A DNA stretch of 64,000 nucleotides from Amylostereum areolatum (GCA_012932865.1 SAXG01000025.1:248001-312000), one strand, 5' to 3'. Shown: positions 31,551-44,219, counted from the first letter of the stretch. The notes: generated from the letters alone by a model not told the origin. Program-made: numbers and translations.

Positions 31551-34525
31551 ATGGCGGCAGCCAGAACAGCTCGACGCGCTGGCACCCCGCTCTCGCTCTC
31601 CCCGCACCCGAAGCCGACCATGACCATGGAGGAATGGGAGTCCAAAGCCCCGCTCAGCGACCTCGAGAACAGATCCGTCGCTGCCCTCAAACTCGCGAGC
31701 GAAAACCCCGTCACGGTCCCGGTCAAGGTGCGTTCCCATCCTCCTACCCGTTCGTCGTTCTCACCCACCGACCAAAAGCCCCCAAGTTCCCCCTAGATGA
31801 CCCGAGCCCGCGCCCGGGCACGCCCCTCGCGAAGAACAAGCACCCTCCAACCTCGCGCTCGTCGACCCCGGGTCCGCCGCCCTCGCCCCGCCCCGCCCAC
31901 GCGCTGCACCCGACCCAGCCCGTGCAGACCCCGCAGCAGTTCTACGACTGGTTCGCGCTCATCGACCGCTCGGTCGCGCACAGCCAGGAGGCCCACTTCC
32001 GCGAACACCTCCTCGGCGTCTCCGACCACCTCGACGTCTGCGACCGTCTCCTGGAGCGCATCGAGGCCGTCGACCGGGAGGTGGCGGCCATGCTCGACGG
32101 CTGGCGGAGCGTGGACGAGGGCGGGAAGAGCCTGCAGGAGGCCTGTCAGAAGCTGTTGGAAGAGAGGGTGCGTTTTCGCATGCGTTCTTGCGCTTGCTCG
32201 GATCGCGCTGAACGACGCCCGCAGGACCGTCTGCTCGAACTCCAAGACACGATCGGCACCACGCTCGACTACTTCCAGGAGCTCGAGCACGCCACGCGCA
32301 TGCTGAACCACCCCGGCGACTCCCTCGTCCTCCAGACCGACTTTCTCTACATGGTCGAGCGCGTCGACGTCTGCATCGACTTTCTCCAATCCCACGTACG
32401 TCGCTTTCGGTTTCTGCCCGCGCCTCGGGCCCACCTTCCCGCAGCGTCACTACAAAGAAGCCGAAGTCTACCTCCTCCGCTTCGAGCAGTGCCTCACCCG
32501 CGCCATGACCCTCATCCGCATGTTCTTCGTCGGCTCCCTGCGCGCGCTCACCCAAGACGTCTCCCGCCGTCTCGCCGAAAAGGTGTGTGCCCGCTCCTGC
32601 TCCCGTGCGAAACGCCCCCTCACCCCCCACCGCAGGACGTCTCCCAAACCGCGCAAACGCACCTGCTCTATACCCGCTTCACCTCCGTCTCCGCGCAGCT
32701 CGCCCCGCTCCTCGCCGAGCTCGAGCGCCGCGCCCGCACGCACCCCGACGCCCTGGGAGCGCTCCTCGCCGAGTGCCACGCGGCCTACTTCGGCGCGCGC
32801 AAGGCGCTGCTCGTCGGGCGGCTGACGGAGGAGATCCGGGGGCTGGACCCGACGCGCACGGAGCTCGTCGAGCTCGTGCGTCCCCTTTCCGTCTCTCCTC
32901 TCTTTTACGATCGTTGACGCGTTGACGGCCGACGCAGACGCGCGCGGGCTGCAGCTACCTCAAGCAGCTGTGCACGGACGAGTTCACGCTCTACCGCGCG
33001 TTTTTCCACTCGGGCAAGGACCTCCTCTAGTGCGTCCGCCTCTTGCTCCCCCGACCCCGGCCCTCGCGCTGACGGCTCCCGTCCAGCCAGTACCTCGAGA
33101 ACCTGTGCGACTACCTCTACGACGACCTCCGGCCGCGCATCCTGCACGAGCCGCGGCTGACGGCGCTGTGCGAGGTCTGCACGGTGCTGCAAGCGCTGAT
33201 GGTGCTCGACGTGCCCGCGTTCGCGGACGATTCCGGCGACGACGAGGAGGCGCCCGCGCTGGCGCTGGCGCCGCGCCGGGGCCTCGGGACGCTGCACATC
33301 GGGCAGCTGCTGCAGATGGTGCTGCAGGACGCGCAGACCCGGCTCTTCTTCAAGGCGCAGGCGGTCATCCAGTCCGAGATACGGTACTACGCGCCCTCGG
33401 CGGACGACCTCGCGTACCCGGACAAACTCGTCGGTGAGCCTCTCTCTCTCTCTGGCCGCCCCCTTTTTTTTTCGAATGCTGAGGGTCCGTCGGTGCAGTG
33501 GCGCGGCGGCCGGCGACGGGGTACGAGGTGCGCGAGAAGGAGAGCGTGAGCGTGCTGTTCCGGACGTCGGGCGCGGATACGCGGGAGACGTGGTACCCGA
33601 CGCTGTCCAAGACGGCCTGGGTGCTCTCGCAGCTGCACGACTTCGTCCAGGTGCGTTCCATCCCCCCCCCGTCTCCTCCCGCCGTCGCCCTCGCCCCCGC
33701 TCACCCACGCGCCCGCAGCCGGCCATCTTCGACGACCTCGCGCAGGAGGCCATCAACCTCTGCCGCCAATCGCTCTCGGCCGCCGCGGAGCAGCTCGCGG
33801 CCCGAAACGCGCTCGACGGCGCGCTCTTCCTCGTCCGCCACCTGCTCATCCTCAAAGACATGACCCGCACCCTCGCGCTCGTCGTGCGCAGCAGCGCGGA
33901 GCCGCCCCCCCCTCGCCGCGCCCGGTGCGTCTCTCTCTCTCTCCTCTCTCTCTCTCTCCCCTCCCTTTTCCCGCTTCGAACGCAACGCTCACACGGGGTT
34001 CGGGCGCAGACACGCTCGCGGGCATGCTCGCGCGCACGACGGCGCTGCTGCCGAGCTCGCTCGCGGAGTCCCTCGGCATGGCGCGCGCGGACGACGTCGC
34101 GGACGCGAAGCACGTCAGTCCCACTTTCCTTCCTTCTCGCCCGCCCTCGCCCCCCGCGCTCACACGCCCCCGCCCAGGGCATCGACGCGGACCTGGAACG
34201 CGCGTGCGAAGCCGCCATCGCCGCGCTCGCCGCGCCCCTGCACGCCGCCCTGGCCGCCCCGCCCTCGTCGTCGTCGTCGTCCCCCGACGCGCTCGCGGCG
34301 GCCTTCCGCGACGCGTGCGCGCGCGACCTGCGCGCGGGCGTGGCGCGGCTGCGGCTGTACGTGGAGGAGGAGCGCACGGCGGACGTGCTGCTGGCGCATG
34401 TGCGCGCGCGGGTCGGGGAGGCGTGCGCGGGCGCGAGGGCTGCGGCGGGCGGGCGGGGGATGGGTGCGGAGGAGGTCGAGCGGGTGTTGAGGGCGGCGTG
34501 CGAGGAGCCGGGCGGGCGCGGGTGA
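31551..34525 (+). CDS. COG3: COG complex subunit 3 (Sec34-like)
   Basis: Golgi tethering complex component for retrograde vesicles. Proposed exons: 31551-31727, 31787-32167, 32225-32395, 32445-32582, 32636-32875, 32938-33029, 33087-33433, 33499-33650, 33719-33924, 34010-34113, 34178-34525. Family blocks: TPQQFYDWFALIDRS, EHLLGVSDHLDVCDRLL, RMLNHPGDSLVLQTDFLYMVE, HYKEAEVYLLRFEQCLTRAM, YRAFFHSGKDLLYQYLENLCDYLYD, ALFLVRHLLILKDMTR and DTLAGMLARTTALLP. The junction 33924/34010 is one base out of frame; a poly-C run at 33904-33911 just before it may be one base too long in the assembly. The second acceptor (cccaag) is weak. Confidence 0.88.
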
Positions 34526-35166
34526 GACGGAGACCCCACTCGGAGGCTCTCCTGTGCTCGTGCATCCCCGGGACCCATAAGTATCAACCTGCGTTTATTG
34601 TAAGTACGCGATCTGATTTACCAGGCGGCGGGCGCCCGAGGCTTCCCCTGTGCATATGAACGAAATGGCGACAGCTGTGAATCTTCGGTGTGACGGGCTA
34701 CGACAATGGCCGCGATACCAATACTACTCGATAACATCATGTTGCATGAATCCATCGAACACCGCTTGCCATTCGCCTCGGACACGACGGAGACCCGCCG
34801 TGGATCACGGTATGTACTTACTAGCACCGTACATACCCACAGAACCCACCGCGCGTAAACCGCCTCAATGATCCGTAGTTGGAGGGGGAAAGCACGCATG
34901 GGACATCGACGAGAACCATCCTGTCGTAGGGAGTATGTCGTATTGTATCGTATACATACAGGCGGCGGCGAAAGGACGAGGAAAAACGACCGGGGCGCGC
35001 ATTGCACCCGCCCGCGTCGCGCTGAGGAGGGAGCAATAAGGATATATACAGAGAAACGGGCAGCGTGCGGAGCGTGAGAGGACGACGTGGCACCAAAAAC
35101 AGGAAAAACGCGAGGAGGGAGAAGGAGGAAAGGAGAGGGCATATGTACACACGCGCAGGTCAGGAC
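34526..35166. other. Intergenic between converging genes
   Basis: Lies between the COG3 stop and the SNX3 stop. No supported gene; presumably both 3' UTRs. Contains TAAGTA motifs at 34578 and 34600. Confidence 0.4.
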
Positions 35167-35911
35167 TCAGATCCACTGGGACTTGTCCCATCCGGGGTCC
35201 TGCAGAAACGCGCAAAGCACCTTGCTCCCCGTCTACGCCACAGCCGCCCCATCAGCCCTCCCGTCCACCGTGGCCAAAAGGAAGCAGCGAACGCACCTGG
35301 AGCAGCGGATGCCCCGCGACGACGGACAGGAAGCGCTCGAGCCCCTCCCTGCGACCCTCGATCACCTCGTCCGAGAACCGGTTGGTGAAGACCTTGCCGG
35401 GGAGCGGCGGGATGTTCACGCGCGTGGACTCGCGCTCGAGGATGTCGCGGAAGGCTTCGAAGTCGGAGTAGCGCCGGCGGACGAGCGAGTGGCGCAGTTT
35501 GAACGCGGGGATGTTCGTCTGTGCCGCGTGTTAGGACGGCCACTGCGAGCGCACGGGGCGAGAGGGTGGGGGGCGCTGTTGGCAGGGGGGAGGGGGGGGG
35601 GACGCACCTTGCACACGATCTCGTAGTCGGTGTACATTTTTCGCCCGAAGCCTGCGCTGCGCGTGAGCCCCCGCACCAGACAGCGCCACGCAGCAGGCAG
35701 ACGCACCGTGTGTCTGGGGATTGCGCACCTCGATCTCGAGGAAGCTCTCCGGAACGCTGTACATCTCTTCAATCTGTCGCGCGCGCGTGAGCCGTGAGCG
35801 GGCGGGGATGAAGCGGGCATGGGGAAGGGTGGTGCGTACGGTTTGCTCGCGCCCGCCTGCGCGGGGCTCGTCGAAGGCGCTGCTGCGCGCGAAGGGGGAG
35901 ACGGCGGCCAT
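35167..35911 (-). CDS. SNX3: Sorting nexin 3 (PX domain)
   Basis: PI3P-binding endosomal sorting protein (Grd19/Snx3 group) used in retromer recycling. Five exons, 35840-35911, 35707-35773, 35608-35651, 35297-35518, 35167-35232, give 156 residues, the normal size of a protein that is essentially one PX domain. Motifs: [50 protein letters not shown] (the basic RRRYSDF phosphoinositide site), [34 protein letters not shown]. The ATG abuts a G-rich tandem repeat on the other strand. A third trafficking gene beside COG3 and Trs65. Confidence 0.95.
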
Positions 35912-35920
35912 GGGGGGCGG

Positions 35921-35970
35921 GGGAGGGCGGGGGAGGGCGGGGGAGGGCGGGGGAGGGCGGGGGAGGGCGG
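35921..35970. repeat. 10-bp tandem repeat, five copies, G-quadruplex-prone
   Basis: GGGAGGGCGG repeated five times head to tail, with a partial copy at 35912-35920. It sits within 10 bases upstream of the SNX3 ATG, so the SNX3 leader would be C-rich while the other strand could form G-quadruplexes. Confidence 0.92.
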
Positions 35971-36470
35971 GAGGAGAGGGACTGGTGAAGAGTGACGATG
36001 GGCGCGCTTGGAGAGCAGAGCCCTGTGTTCGGGGTTAGCCGGTGCGTTTGGGACTCCGACAAGGGCGTCATTTCGGCCGCCTCGGCGGCTTTTTCGTCGA
36101 CGTCCTCGACGTCGTTCAAACGTTGGTACAACGTTCCCGTGCAAGTTGATCCGGTCTTTCCTGCATGCGTGCACGTCTGCATCCAACGGATAGACATCGT
36201 GTGGTATTCGAGGGAGGGGGCTCGAGCGTGCCCGCAGCCGACCGCGAATTAGTAAATACTGTAATTACTGACCAGCTAAGTTCTCACTCCCGGTTGGCAC
36301 CTATGTAGTACTGTGCCCACACCACTTTGGACAGCGAGAGGCGCCGCGAGACGGATCCAAATAATACAATTTCATGCAAGGGAAAGATTTGATCTACATA
36401 TACATCCGCCGTCTCATACCAGATCATGGTGCTTCATAAAAATCGCACGACACGCCCAGACCAACGGCCC

Positions 36471-36925
36471 TCACGTCGAGGGTTTGTTCACATCCTGCTG
36501 CGCCTGTCCCTTGTCATGGCGGACGTTCCCTGCAACGAAACACAAAAACCCTCATCAGCAACTTCCTCCCCTCTCACTAACATCTGGAAACCAGCGAACG
36601 CACCCGACATCTGCTGCTGCTTGTCGCCTGTCACCGCGCCCGCGACCGAGTCGAACTTGCCGCCGACGCGGTCCGCGGTGCCCTCGACGTAGCCCTTGGC
36701 CTGCGCGGCGTCGTACTCCGCCTCGCCTGTGGCGTGCTCCTCCTTCCCGGATTGCTGCCAGGTCGTCGCACCAGTGAGGTTGCCGATCGTCTCGACGGCG
36801 GTGCCCTTCACGGAGTGGTATTGGCCGGAAGATTTGCTATCAAATGGGAAGGCGAGGTTAACGTGGTGCGAAAAAGACAGAGGAAGAGACGGGGCGTACG
36901 TTGGTTCGTCGGTGGTGTAGGACAT
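36471..36925 (-). CDS. CsbD-like stress-response protein
   Basis: Exons 36900-36925, 36604-36836 and 36471-36529 (introns 63 and 74 nt) give 105 residues. The sequence [40 protein letters not shown] and [20 protein letters not shown] is the repeated CsbD-type helical pattern, found in fungal proteins annotated as CsbD-like or mismatched-base-pair/cruciform recognition proteins. No signal peptide; cytosolic or nuclear location is likely. The CsbD family is general-stress induced in bacteria; the fungal role is poorly defined. Confidence 0.88.
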
Positions 36926-37593
36926 GGTGAGTGAGAAAAGTTTGGTTAGGTTGGGTGCGTGTGTTGGGTGGGTGAAAAGCTGAGTTGGCTCGATGAGATT
37001 TTGACCTTCGACCTTCGACCTTTATATAGGCGCAACGGGGAGCAGCGAGGTCATCGGTGGGGCCGAGCTGGACCCACAGAAGGCGCAGGTGGAGGAGGCG
37101 CAGCCTGCAGCGCGTTTGAAGCAATGCGTCGTCGGTGACGTCATTCAAGTGGTTGACGCCTTCGACCCCAACAATCCACCGTCCAAGTTCCGCCGGCGCG
37201 TGGATGGATTGGGGGCCTTATGATGCTGTGTGGGAGCGTGCAAGGGCCGAAGGACTGCGGGCGCGGCCGACTCGGTCATCCTTGTTATATCAACGATCAT
37301 ACGTCAGAAAAACACGATCGCGGTTGTAATCGATTTTTGATTCCAGGGTGGTGTAACCCTATTACAATCTTTTGTTCCGAGTAGTAACTACTTGTAATAC
37401 ATTAATAATCAGCCGCGTGTACCGTGACAACTCTTTGTCCACACGCGTCAACATCTGGCTCGTCGTGACAATCCATCGTGAACACGCACAATGCTCAACA
37501 GCTGCATTGCAATCTAGGTATGAACAGTTATCATGTCATGTTTTGAAATTTTAACTCGTAACTTTCAAGTGTAACCCTCAAGTTCCTGATTGT
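36926..37593. other. Intergenic; possible left flank of Plavaka element
   Basis: The first 150 bases are the CsbD promoter. From about 37340 the base composition falls sharply in GC (ATTACAATC, GTAATACATTAATAATC), marking entry into mobile DNA. No gene found. Confidence 0.4.
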
Positions 37594-40500
37594 ATGCGAC
37601 ATCAACGAAGCAAAACCGAGGACCGACGACAACGCGCCACCCGCGGCGAAATCGTCCCTTCCGTCGACTGGGCATGTCAGTGGTGCAGACAGTGGTGCGC
37701 GCGCAGGAAGAATGGCCCCGCAAACCATCTCAAGCACTGCAAGAAGCGATCGGAGGCCGTTCAGCGCAAGATAGCGGTGCGCAAGGAGATGCACGCACAT
37801 CCAGCCTTACAAAGTGAGCCGGGTTTCGTCTTGTAGTCTGTCGCTGGCCGCATAAGTTACTCACCACACTGTCAAATCACCTAGGCCCCGATATAACCAT
37901 GGATGGCACTTCAGATGATGACTCGGGTGGAGAGACCTCGGATGTGGATGCACCGATGAACGGAGACGTGCGGGAGGGCGTTTTCATATACCAGGACGAG
38001 CGAGAACTTACTAGTAAGTTGTTTCTTGATATCTGTATGTATGGCACTCATTTGCGACCAGGTGCTAGCACACCATCAACCCCCCTAGGGTCTCATGCAC
38101 GGACGATGCTGCCTCCAACTGCCAGTACGTCGGCAGTTGTACTCGAGGATCTCGATCGGTTCGACGTCGAAGACGCACAACACTGGATCCATTCCGATGG
38201 GACTCGCATCCCTCTCCTGGCCGACGGGCAGACGTTCATCGTCTACCACCCAAACTCGGGAAAACCGTCGGAGGTCGTGCAAACATACGACGTGAGTCAA
38301 GCAGGGACGGCGAGGATCTCTTCGTTCACGTCTAGCTCCACATCCGCAACGCTTCCGCCTTGGGCTCCTTTTCCGAACAAGGATTCATTTCTGCAGGCCG
38401 AAATCTTTGTGACTGGAAACAGTCCCGACAGTTTCATCAACAAGCAACTAACATTCATGCACAACTCAAGCTTTGGCTCACCGGTCCTGTTTCGTAACGC
38501 GGCGGAAATGCACAAACTCTTGCAAGATGACGTAGTTGTGGATGATATAGGCGAGGTCGGTCATTTACGGCTTCATTGTCTTGTACATACTGATAAATTG
38601 AATATAGTTTGTGACGCAAACATTCACAGAGCCGTTGGACGGGGAGGACAGAGAGTATCGGATTCGCTACCGTCACGCGCTCCCTGCGCTCCTCCATCTG
38701 CTCGAAGACCCCGATCTCCGAGACATCGTAGTGTGGTACCCAGACCGGCGCTACGCAGAACACCCAAACAAGCCCGGCGAGTACGTGCGCGTGTGGCATG
38801 AAGTTTCTTCGGGAGATGACTGGTGGGAATTCCAGGTACAGGGTTTCTCTACGCTGCAAAGGTATCGGTCGCTGACGATCGTCTGAGCTAGACGGTCATA
38901 GGTCCAGACGGCGTGGTCATATACGTTCATGTGTATGCTGACGCATCCGTGGTCTCGAGCTTTGGTCATAAGAAAGTCTGGTCAGTCTACTTGTGGGCAG
39001 GGAACATCCCGAAAGGATTCAGGAATGGGCGGCGGAAAGGACGGGCGATATTGATAGGCTTCATTGAGTCGGTAGATACTCACCGCTACAGCTCCCAGTA
39101 TTCACGTCACTGACCTGTCGCTATAGAATGTGGGGAGACCGGGAGATGACCCGACCAAACTCGCACTGCACCGTGCACTTGTATACCATCGATCACTGTC
39201 TTTCATGCTCGGTTCCCTTCGTCAGCCAGGGCGCATCGGGGTTTATGTCGACACGAATACAGTGCCTTTGAAGGGCTTCCCTCTCATCGCGGTCGCATCA
39301 ATGGATTATGAAGAAATGTAAGTGTTAACCCTTCGTTATATGGTGCTTCTCTGACGGGTGCTTGCCAGGGTCCGTGCTGCCCTCATTCTCGGAGCCAAGA
39401 GTGGCTTTCCGTGTCCCATATGTCTTGTTCCGCGCGATGCACTTTTTATCTTGACTCGGATATGGGCCAAAAGAACCGTCCAAGGCACCCTTGCGCTCTT
39501 GACCGAGGCTCGCTCGCTTCCCACCAAGAAAGCAAGAAAGGCGAAGCTCCAAGAGCAATCCATACGGGATGCCGAGGTATGCTTCCCCACCATCCCTTGT
39601 ACTCACGCTGACAAGCCGTGTAGAATGTCTTCTATCATGTTATGAACCCAATGTCATCTATACACGACGCTTTCATCTGCGATCCGCTGCATCAAATTGA
39701 ACAGGGGACATTCGGGAAGCACATATTTCCTTGGATCCAGGAGATCCTTGGGAAGAAGGAACGAAGGATGCTTGACGAAAAGTAGCGGTCAACTCGGTTA
39801 ACTTTCCGGAGTTTCTTACTTACGGTTACCTATCTATAGTTTCCGCTGCATCCCACGATATCCAGGGATGCACCACTTTCCGAACGGCATCCTGGACTTG
39901 CAGAATGTAAGCGGCATGGAACATAATATCATTGCTAGGGTGCGTATCGGTTACGTCTTGAGTTTCGAACATGCTGATGAATGTTCTCTTTCAAAGCATT
40001 GTACCCTGCCTGTTTGGCCTTCCATCGGAGCATGCAGGTGCCGTTTACGCGCTGCTTCGAGCCCAGGCGTGCGTTCTCCTTGTCATGAAGTTCACACGTC
40101 ACACGGAGGCAACACTCGACCTGCTTCATCAATACATAACATCGTTTGAGGCCTCTGCACGGGTATGTGCGTTCGGAGTATTTCTTGGATAGCGAACTGA
40201 CTTAGACCTCTATAGACTATCCAGGATCTCGGCATCGGAATTACCTTCGACTTTCCGAAGATGCACTCCATCGGGCACGCTATCAACATTATTCGGAGGA
40301 AGGCTACAGTGGACAACTACCATACAGGGCTAGGCGAAGGCCTGCATCCACAGACAAAAAAAGATTACCACAGGACAAACCACCAGCCACAAACTCACGA
40401 AGAACAGGTATATTGTACTGTGGCACCCGGCGTTTCACCTCATCTCACGCGCCAATTTCTAGATGCTTCGCATGGCTACAGAGAGGGATGTCATTATGCA

Positions 40501-41216
40501 CATACGAGCTCGCATAGACACCTCGGAGGAGGAGGAGGAGACTGATGTGCCTGCGGCAGTGGTCAACGCGCGAGTGCAGTTAGGGTCACGTCAAAAGCAG
40601 GTCCGACTGGATGGCCACCTCGCGATGGCAGCGGCGCTCGCAACATAGGGATTATCGAAGACTGAGCTAATCCACGAGCTTCAACGCTTTCTCAAGATTG
40701 ATATGGATCTCGCTGTAGAGGCGGACGTGCTAGCTAGATATCCGGTAAAGTCCTAGCCGTCTCAGGTGCACTCAGCATACTAACCTTGTATCCTCGCAGA
40801 TTACACCATACAACTCTGTCCGGATCACATACTGGTGTGAGGTGAATGCAAGGCTGGAAGCGCACATACTGCATGTAACACCGACATGGCGCGGAAGTGG
40901 GCCCCGCATGGATTGGGTTCTCCTGCAGAGCCAGTCCCGTCGTTGGGCGACATTAGCGTACGTTGTCACCATGCTCACGCTAACGTACCGTGGTCAGTCT
41001 CTAGCACTTGGATTGGCTCGTGTTCACATGGAGGGGCGACGGAATGGAATGACAGGTTATATTGATCTATGTGGTGAGGGCACAGTCGAGTTTTTCTCTC
41101 TGGACTCTATAGTTAGAGGCGCTCTCGTCTTTCCGAGTACGGAAACTCGCCCCTACCGTGTTATACACGATCTGCTAGATGGTGATATGCACCTTAGGCT
41201 ACTGCACATGAAATAG
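37594..41216 (+). pseudogene. Plavaka-type DNA transposase, interrupted
   Basis: Multi-exon coding region. Exon 1 (37594-37813) has a Cys/His cluster (WACQWCRQWCARRKNGPANH, then LKHC). Later exons carry Plavaka hallmarks: PWAPFPNKDSFLQAEIF, YADASVVSSFGHKKVWSVYL, GNIPKGFRNGRRKGRAILIG, PCPICLVP, DPLHQIEQGTFGKHIFPWIQ, RYPGMHHFPNGILDLQNVSG, GLHPQTKKDYHRTNHQPQTH and a C-terminal ITPYNSVRITYWCEVNARLE. A TAG at 40646-40648 interrupts the frame (GCA ACA TAG GGA) near the end, again explicable by C-to-T. Plavaka elements are CACTA-related cut-and-paste transposons of Basidiomycota. I could not fix the terminal repeats. Confidence 0.82.
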
Positions 41217-41245
41217 TTCTTTCGACTCGAGAGTAGTACATATAA

Positions 41246-42300
41246 TTACAGTTGCTCGTCCTCGTCTCCTCTCATTTCCCATATGAGACCCAATTTCTGC
41301 CGCTCCTTCGCACTCTGCAAAGTCTCAACTCTGAAATCCGACAAGGTAGTATCATGCGAGCCGGTAACATGCTGTATCCTTTCGCGAGCATCACGGACCA
41401 TGTTGTGGAACCGCGTGGGCGTCTCGAAGGGCAGGGTTTGCCTACGGCTGGCCTTGTACTTAGATAGCTCCGGAGAACTCGCAACCTGATGATACTTTGT
41501 TCGAGTCATGCGCGTGATGAACATGGGGCCCTAGCAAGGACGGAGTCGCAGTGTAAGAGACAAAGATGCCGTGTGAGGATGATACACAAAAAGTCTCACC
41601 CAGACAACTGCACGGTCACGCAGCCACTCCCTAAGAAGAGTAATCTGCAACAGGCCGTTAGACAGTGGAAGGATAATCAACGAGATGGTGGCTACGTACC
41701 TCTGTGGCATCAAACCGATCGCTGTCAATGAGGTCACGGATGGTGAACAAACAGGTGCCCCGCCGTACGGTGACGATGGAGTCGTTGTTCGTGCCAGGCC
41801 TAGCTGGAAACGTAAGGGACGGGCTAACCACTACCCTACTACCACGGACAGGATCGCGAGTGTTGGAGATGCGGGCCCAAGCATCGAAAATGATGATGGA
41901 CATCCTAGTAGACTCGGAGCCCTAAGGTCATGGATCAGTCATCTACCTCACCGCAATATAACAAAAAATCGAAACATACATTCATCTCTTCTAGCCCGGT
42001 CACTGCCTTCCGCTGGACAATGACAACATCAAGCATGTCAACAGCGTCAACAGCACTCCATATATCCGCAGGCAAGTCGGATAGGGCAGTACGTGTCAGG
42101 CGCCCAGAGACGTGAGCTGGATCGCCGTTGGGAAAAACAAGCCCATCAACATGCTGATCAACCAGAATATGGTCTGTCTGTGAATGGACAGTAAGAAACT
42201 TGAATGATCTGACGACAGATATAATAAGGTACGCACGGTGGTGTCTTCAGCTTTGATAGGAGATGACATGGTGTTTCTACGCAGCGACTACTGATTATGA
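41246..42300 (-). CDS. Unknown multi-exon gene, convergent to Plavaka
   Basis: Minus-strand exons can be followed: about 41940-42180 (ADIWSAVDAVDMLDVVIVQRK), 41700-41903 (SIIIFDAWARISNTRDPV, VRRGTCLFTIRDLIDSDRFD), about 41600-41650 (ITLLREWLRDRAVVW) and 41246-41530 (MTRTKYHQVASSPELSKYKA, FETPTRFHNMVRDARERIQ). Sequence looks genuinely coding, but I know no function. Its position tail-to-tail with the transposase suggests it may be element cargo or an accessory gene. Upstream exons were not resolved. Confidence 0.45.
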
Positions 42301-42740
42301 GGGCTGGGTAAGTGGACTCGAGGTTATTCACATTATATATAGAAAAGCGGCATACCTCGACCCACCACCGAGGTGGGGTCTACTCCCTCCCGTTTCTAGA
42401 CGATCCACCATCGAGGCAGAACTGGAACAAAGCTCGAAGGGGCGGCTGACAAGACGGCAGAGCGCAGCATCCCATTTGTGCAAGCGGACAGAAGAAAGAG
42501 CGGTGAAGACACATCCAGAGGTGTAGCGTTGACAACCCCAAGTCTGGACATGTGTAGCCGAGGTATATGATCGTTCCAGACAGGTAAAAAGGTCTTGAAA
42601 CTCCGGAAACACGGTGGCCTGACGTGTTGGCTCCAATGTCGTGCCACAAACTGTAACACGACCATGAGAATCTCGGTGCGAGTTGTAAGATGTATAAAAG
42701 ATGCACCCAACTGGAATTATGTCAAGCCTCCCAGCTCTTT

Positions 42741-44219
42741 ATGGCGCAAGACTCCATTGACCCCCCACCCTCCCTCAGTACTCCCAATGTTGATTCCATC
42801 ATCCCACCTGCGTCTTTCCAACCGCCAACGAAGAAACGTCACAGAGGGGACCTTGAAAAGGTAAGATTTGCATTGGCTTGACCCATCCCCGACTCGGACA
42901 CCAGAGTTTTTAAATACTCACATGAAGCTTCGGGTAGGATATCAATGCTCTCCAGCTGGAGCTCCACGACCTTCGCCTCGAGAACAAGTCGTTGAGAGGA
43001 CAGACTGCCGCGCTGAAGACGTGCCCAAATGGTACTGACGAGTCACCCGATGAAGACGACCAAGACGACAATGGCAAGCCCCATAAAACAAAGAAAGTTC
43101 GTGTGGAGCACCGTCTTGCTTATCTTGTTCGTCGCGCGGGGAGAGCATTCATTCTTCAACTCCCCTGGCTCCCTGTTGGCGTGTGGGACAAGCTTATCCC
43201 CTCTTCTGTTGACGAGGACGGTGACGACGTGATGCCAGACATGGACACCGACGAGCGGATGGACGATCTAGATGAAGGCGATGACTCTGCTGCAGTTGCT
43301 GCCGCACAGTTACTTCTCCAGCATCTCCAGGCGGGATTTGCCAGTATCAAGAAGTTTCGCTGCCACGAGTGGTTTCATACCGAGGTTGGTCCTTGTTCCC
43401 CCCCCCCCCCCCCCCCAACGCAACGGCCTTACTCACACAACGTAGTTCCTTCTAGGCATGCGTGAGACACGTAGCCAGAATGTCAATCGTCTTAAGAGGC
43501 ACGCAAACCTCATCTTTCCCCCCGATGTTGCTACCGCTATCGCAACCCTTCCTCGCGCCGAACGAGCTAGCGCTCCTGCTGTCAAGAAGCTCCTCGATGA
43601 CCACATGTTCTGCTACGACGCTGATCTCTACGCGCAAGGACGGGTGATTGATGCACATCTCCGCAGTGACTGTATAATGAAAGTAGGTCTTTCTCTGAGA
43701 TATCTCTGCCGAGGCTATAGTCTAACATATGTATAGGCGTGTACCATGACCTTACACGGTCCATCCGCCCTTGAACCCGATCAGAAATCCAAGGTCCGTG
43801 CAACCAACGCCATGGTATGGCATATGACTTCTGTTACGGACGGGTTTCTCGCATGGGAGGCGACTTCGGTGCGTTGCTTGACCCACCTATGCATGTTCTC
43901 ATCTAACCGTAAGCTCCAGCTATTCCATATATTGAGCGGCGCACAAGAATTCGTTGAGGTGGCAGACCTTCAGCACAACTTCCTTCAGTTCTACGAAACC
44001 CGTCGCGCGATCCTGCGCACGAACGCCGAGAAGGCACCGGTCAAGTACAGCAAACTCCTGCGGTATTTTAACCAGGCTTTATTCCCTCAGTACCACCCTT
44101 CCCAGCCTGCTAGCATATACGATCCTGAAGAACAAAAGCTCCTCAAGTTGTTTGACCAGGTTGACGATGATATGGATTCGGAGCCAGAGGGTGAAGGGTC
44201 TCAGTCCCCGCCGAAGTAG
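42741..44219 (+). CDS. Agaricomycete-restricted protein (DUF6698-like)
   Basis: Four exons, 42741-42860, 42938-43384, 43446-43682 and 43737-44219, encode about 428 residues with closed phases. N-terminus: low complexity, then a leucine-zipper-like coiled coil (DINALQLELHDLRLENKSLR). Middle: very acidic stretch. C-terminal half: DCIMKACTMTLHGPSALEPD and AMVWHMTSVTDGFLAWEATS, a block I associate with the fungal domain of unknown function DUF6698. The third intron start is ambiguous; a further 48-nt intron may lie at 43870-43917. The first long intron has a 19-base poly-C tract. The family is often found near transposons; function unknown. Confidence 0.6.

Noticed and set aside
32905..34587. A 560-residue minus-strand frame opposite COG3
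   Set aside because: Arg/Ala/Ser-rich antisense frame of a GC-rich gene; the plus strand has clear COG3 blocks and consistent introns.
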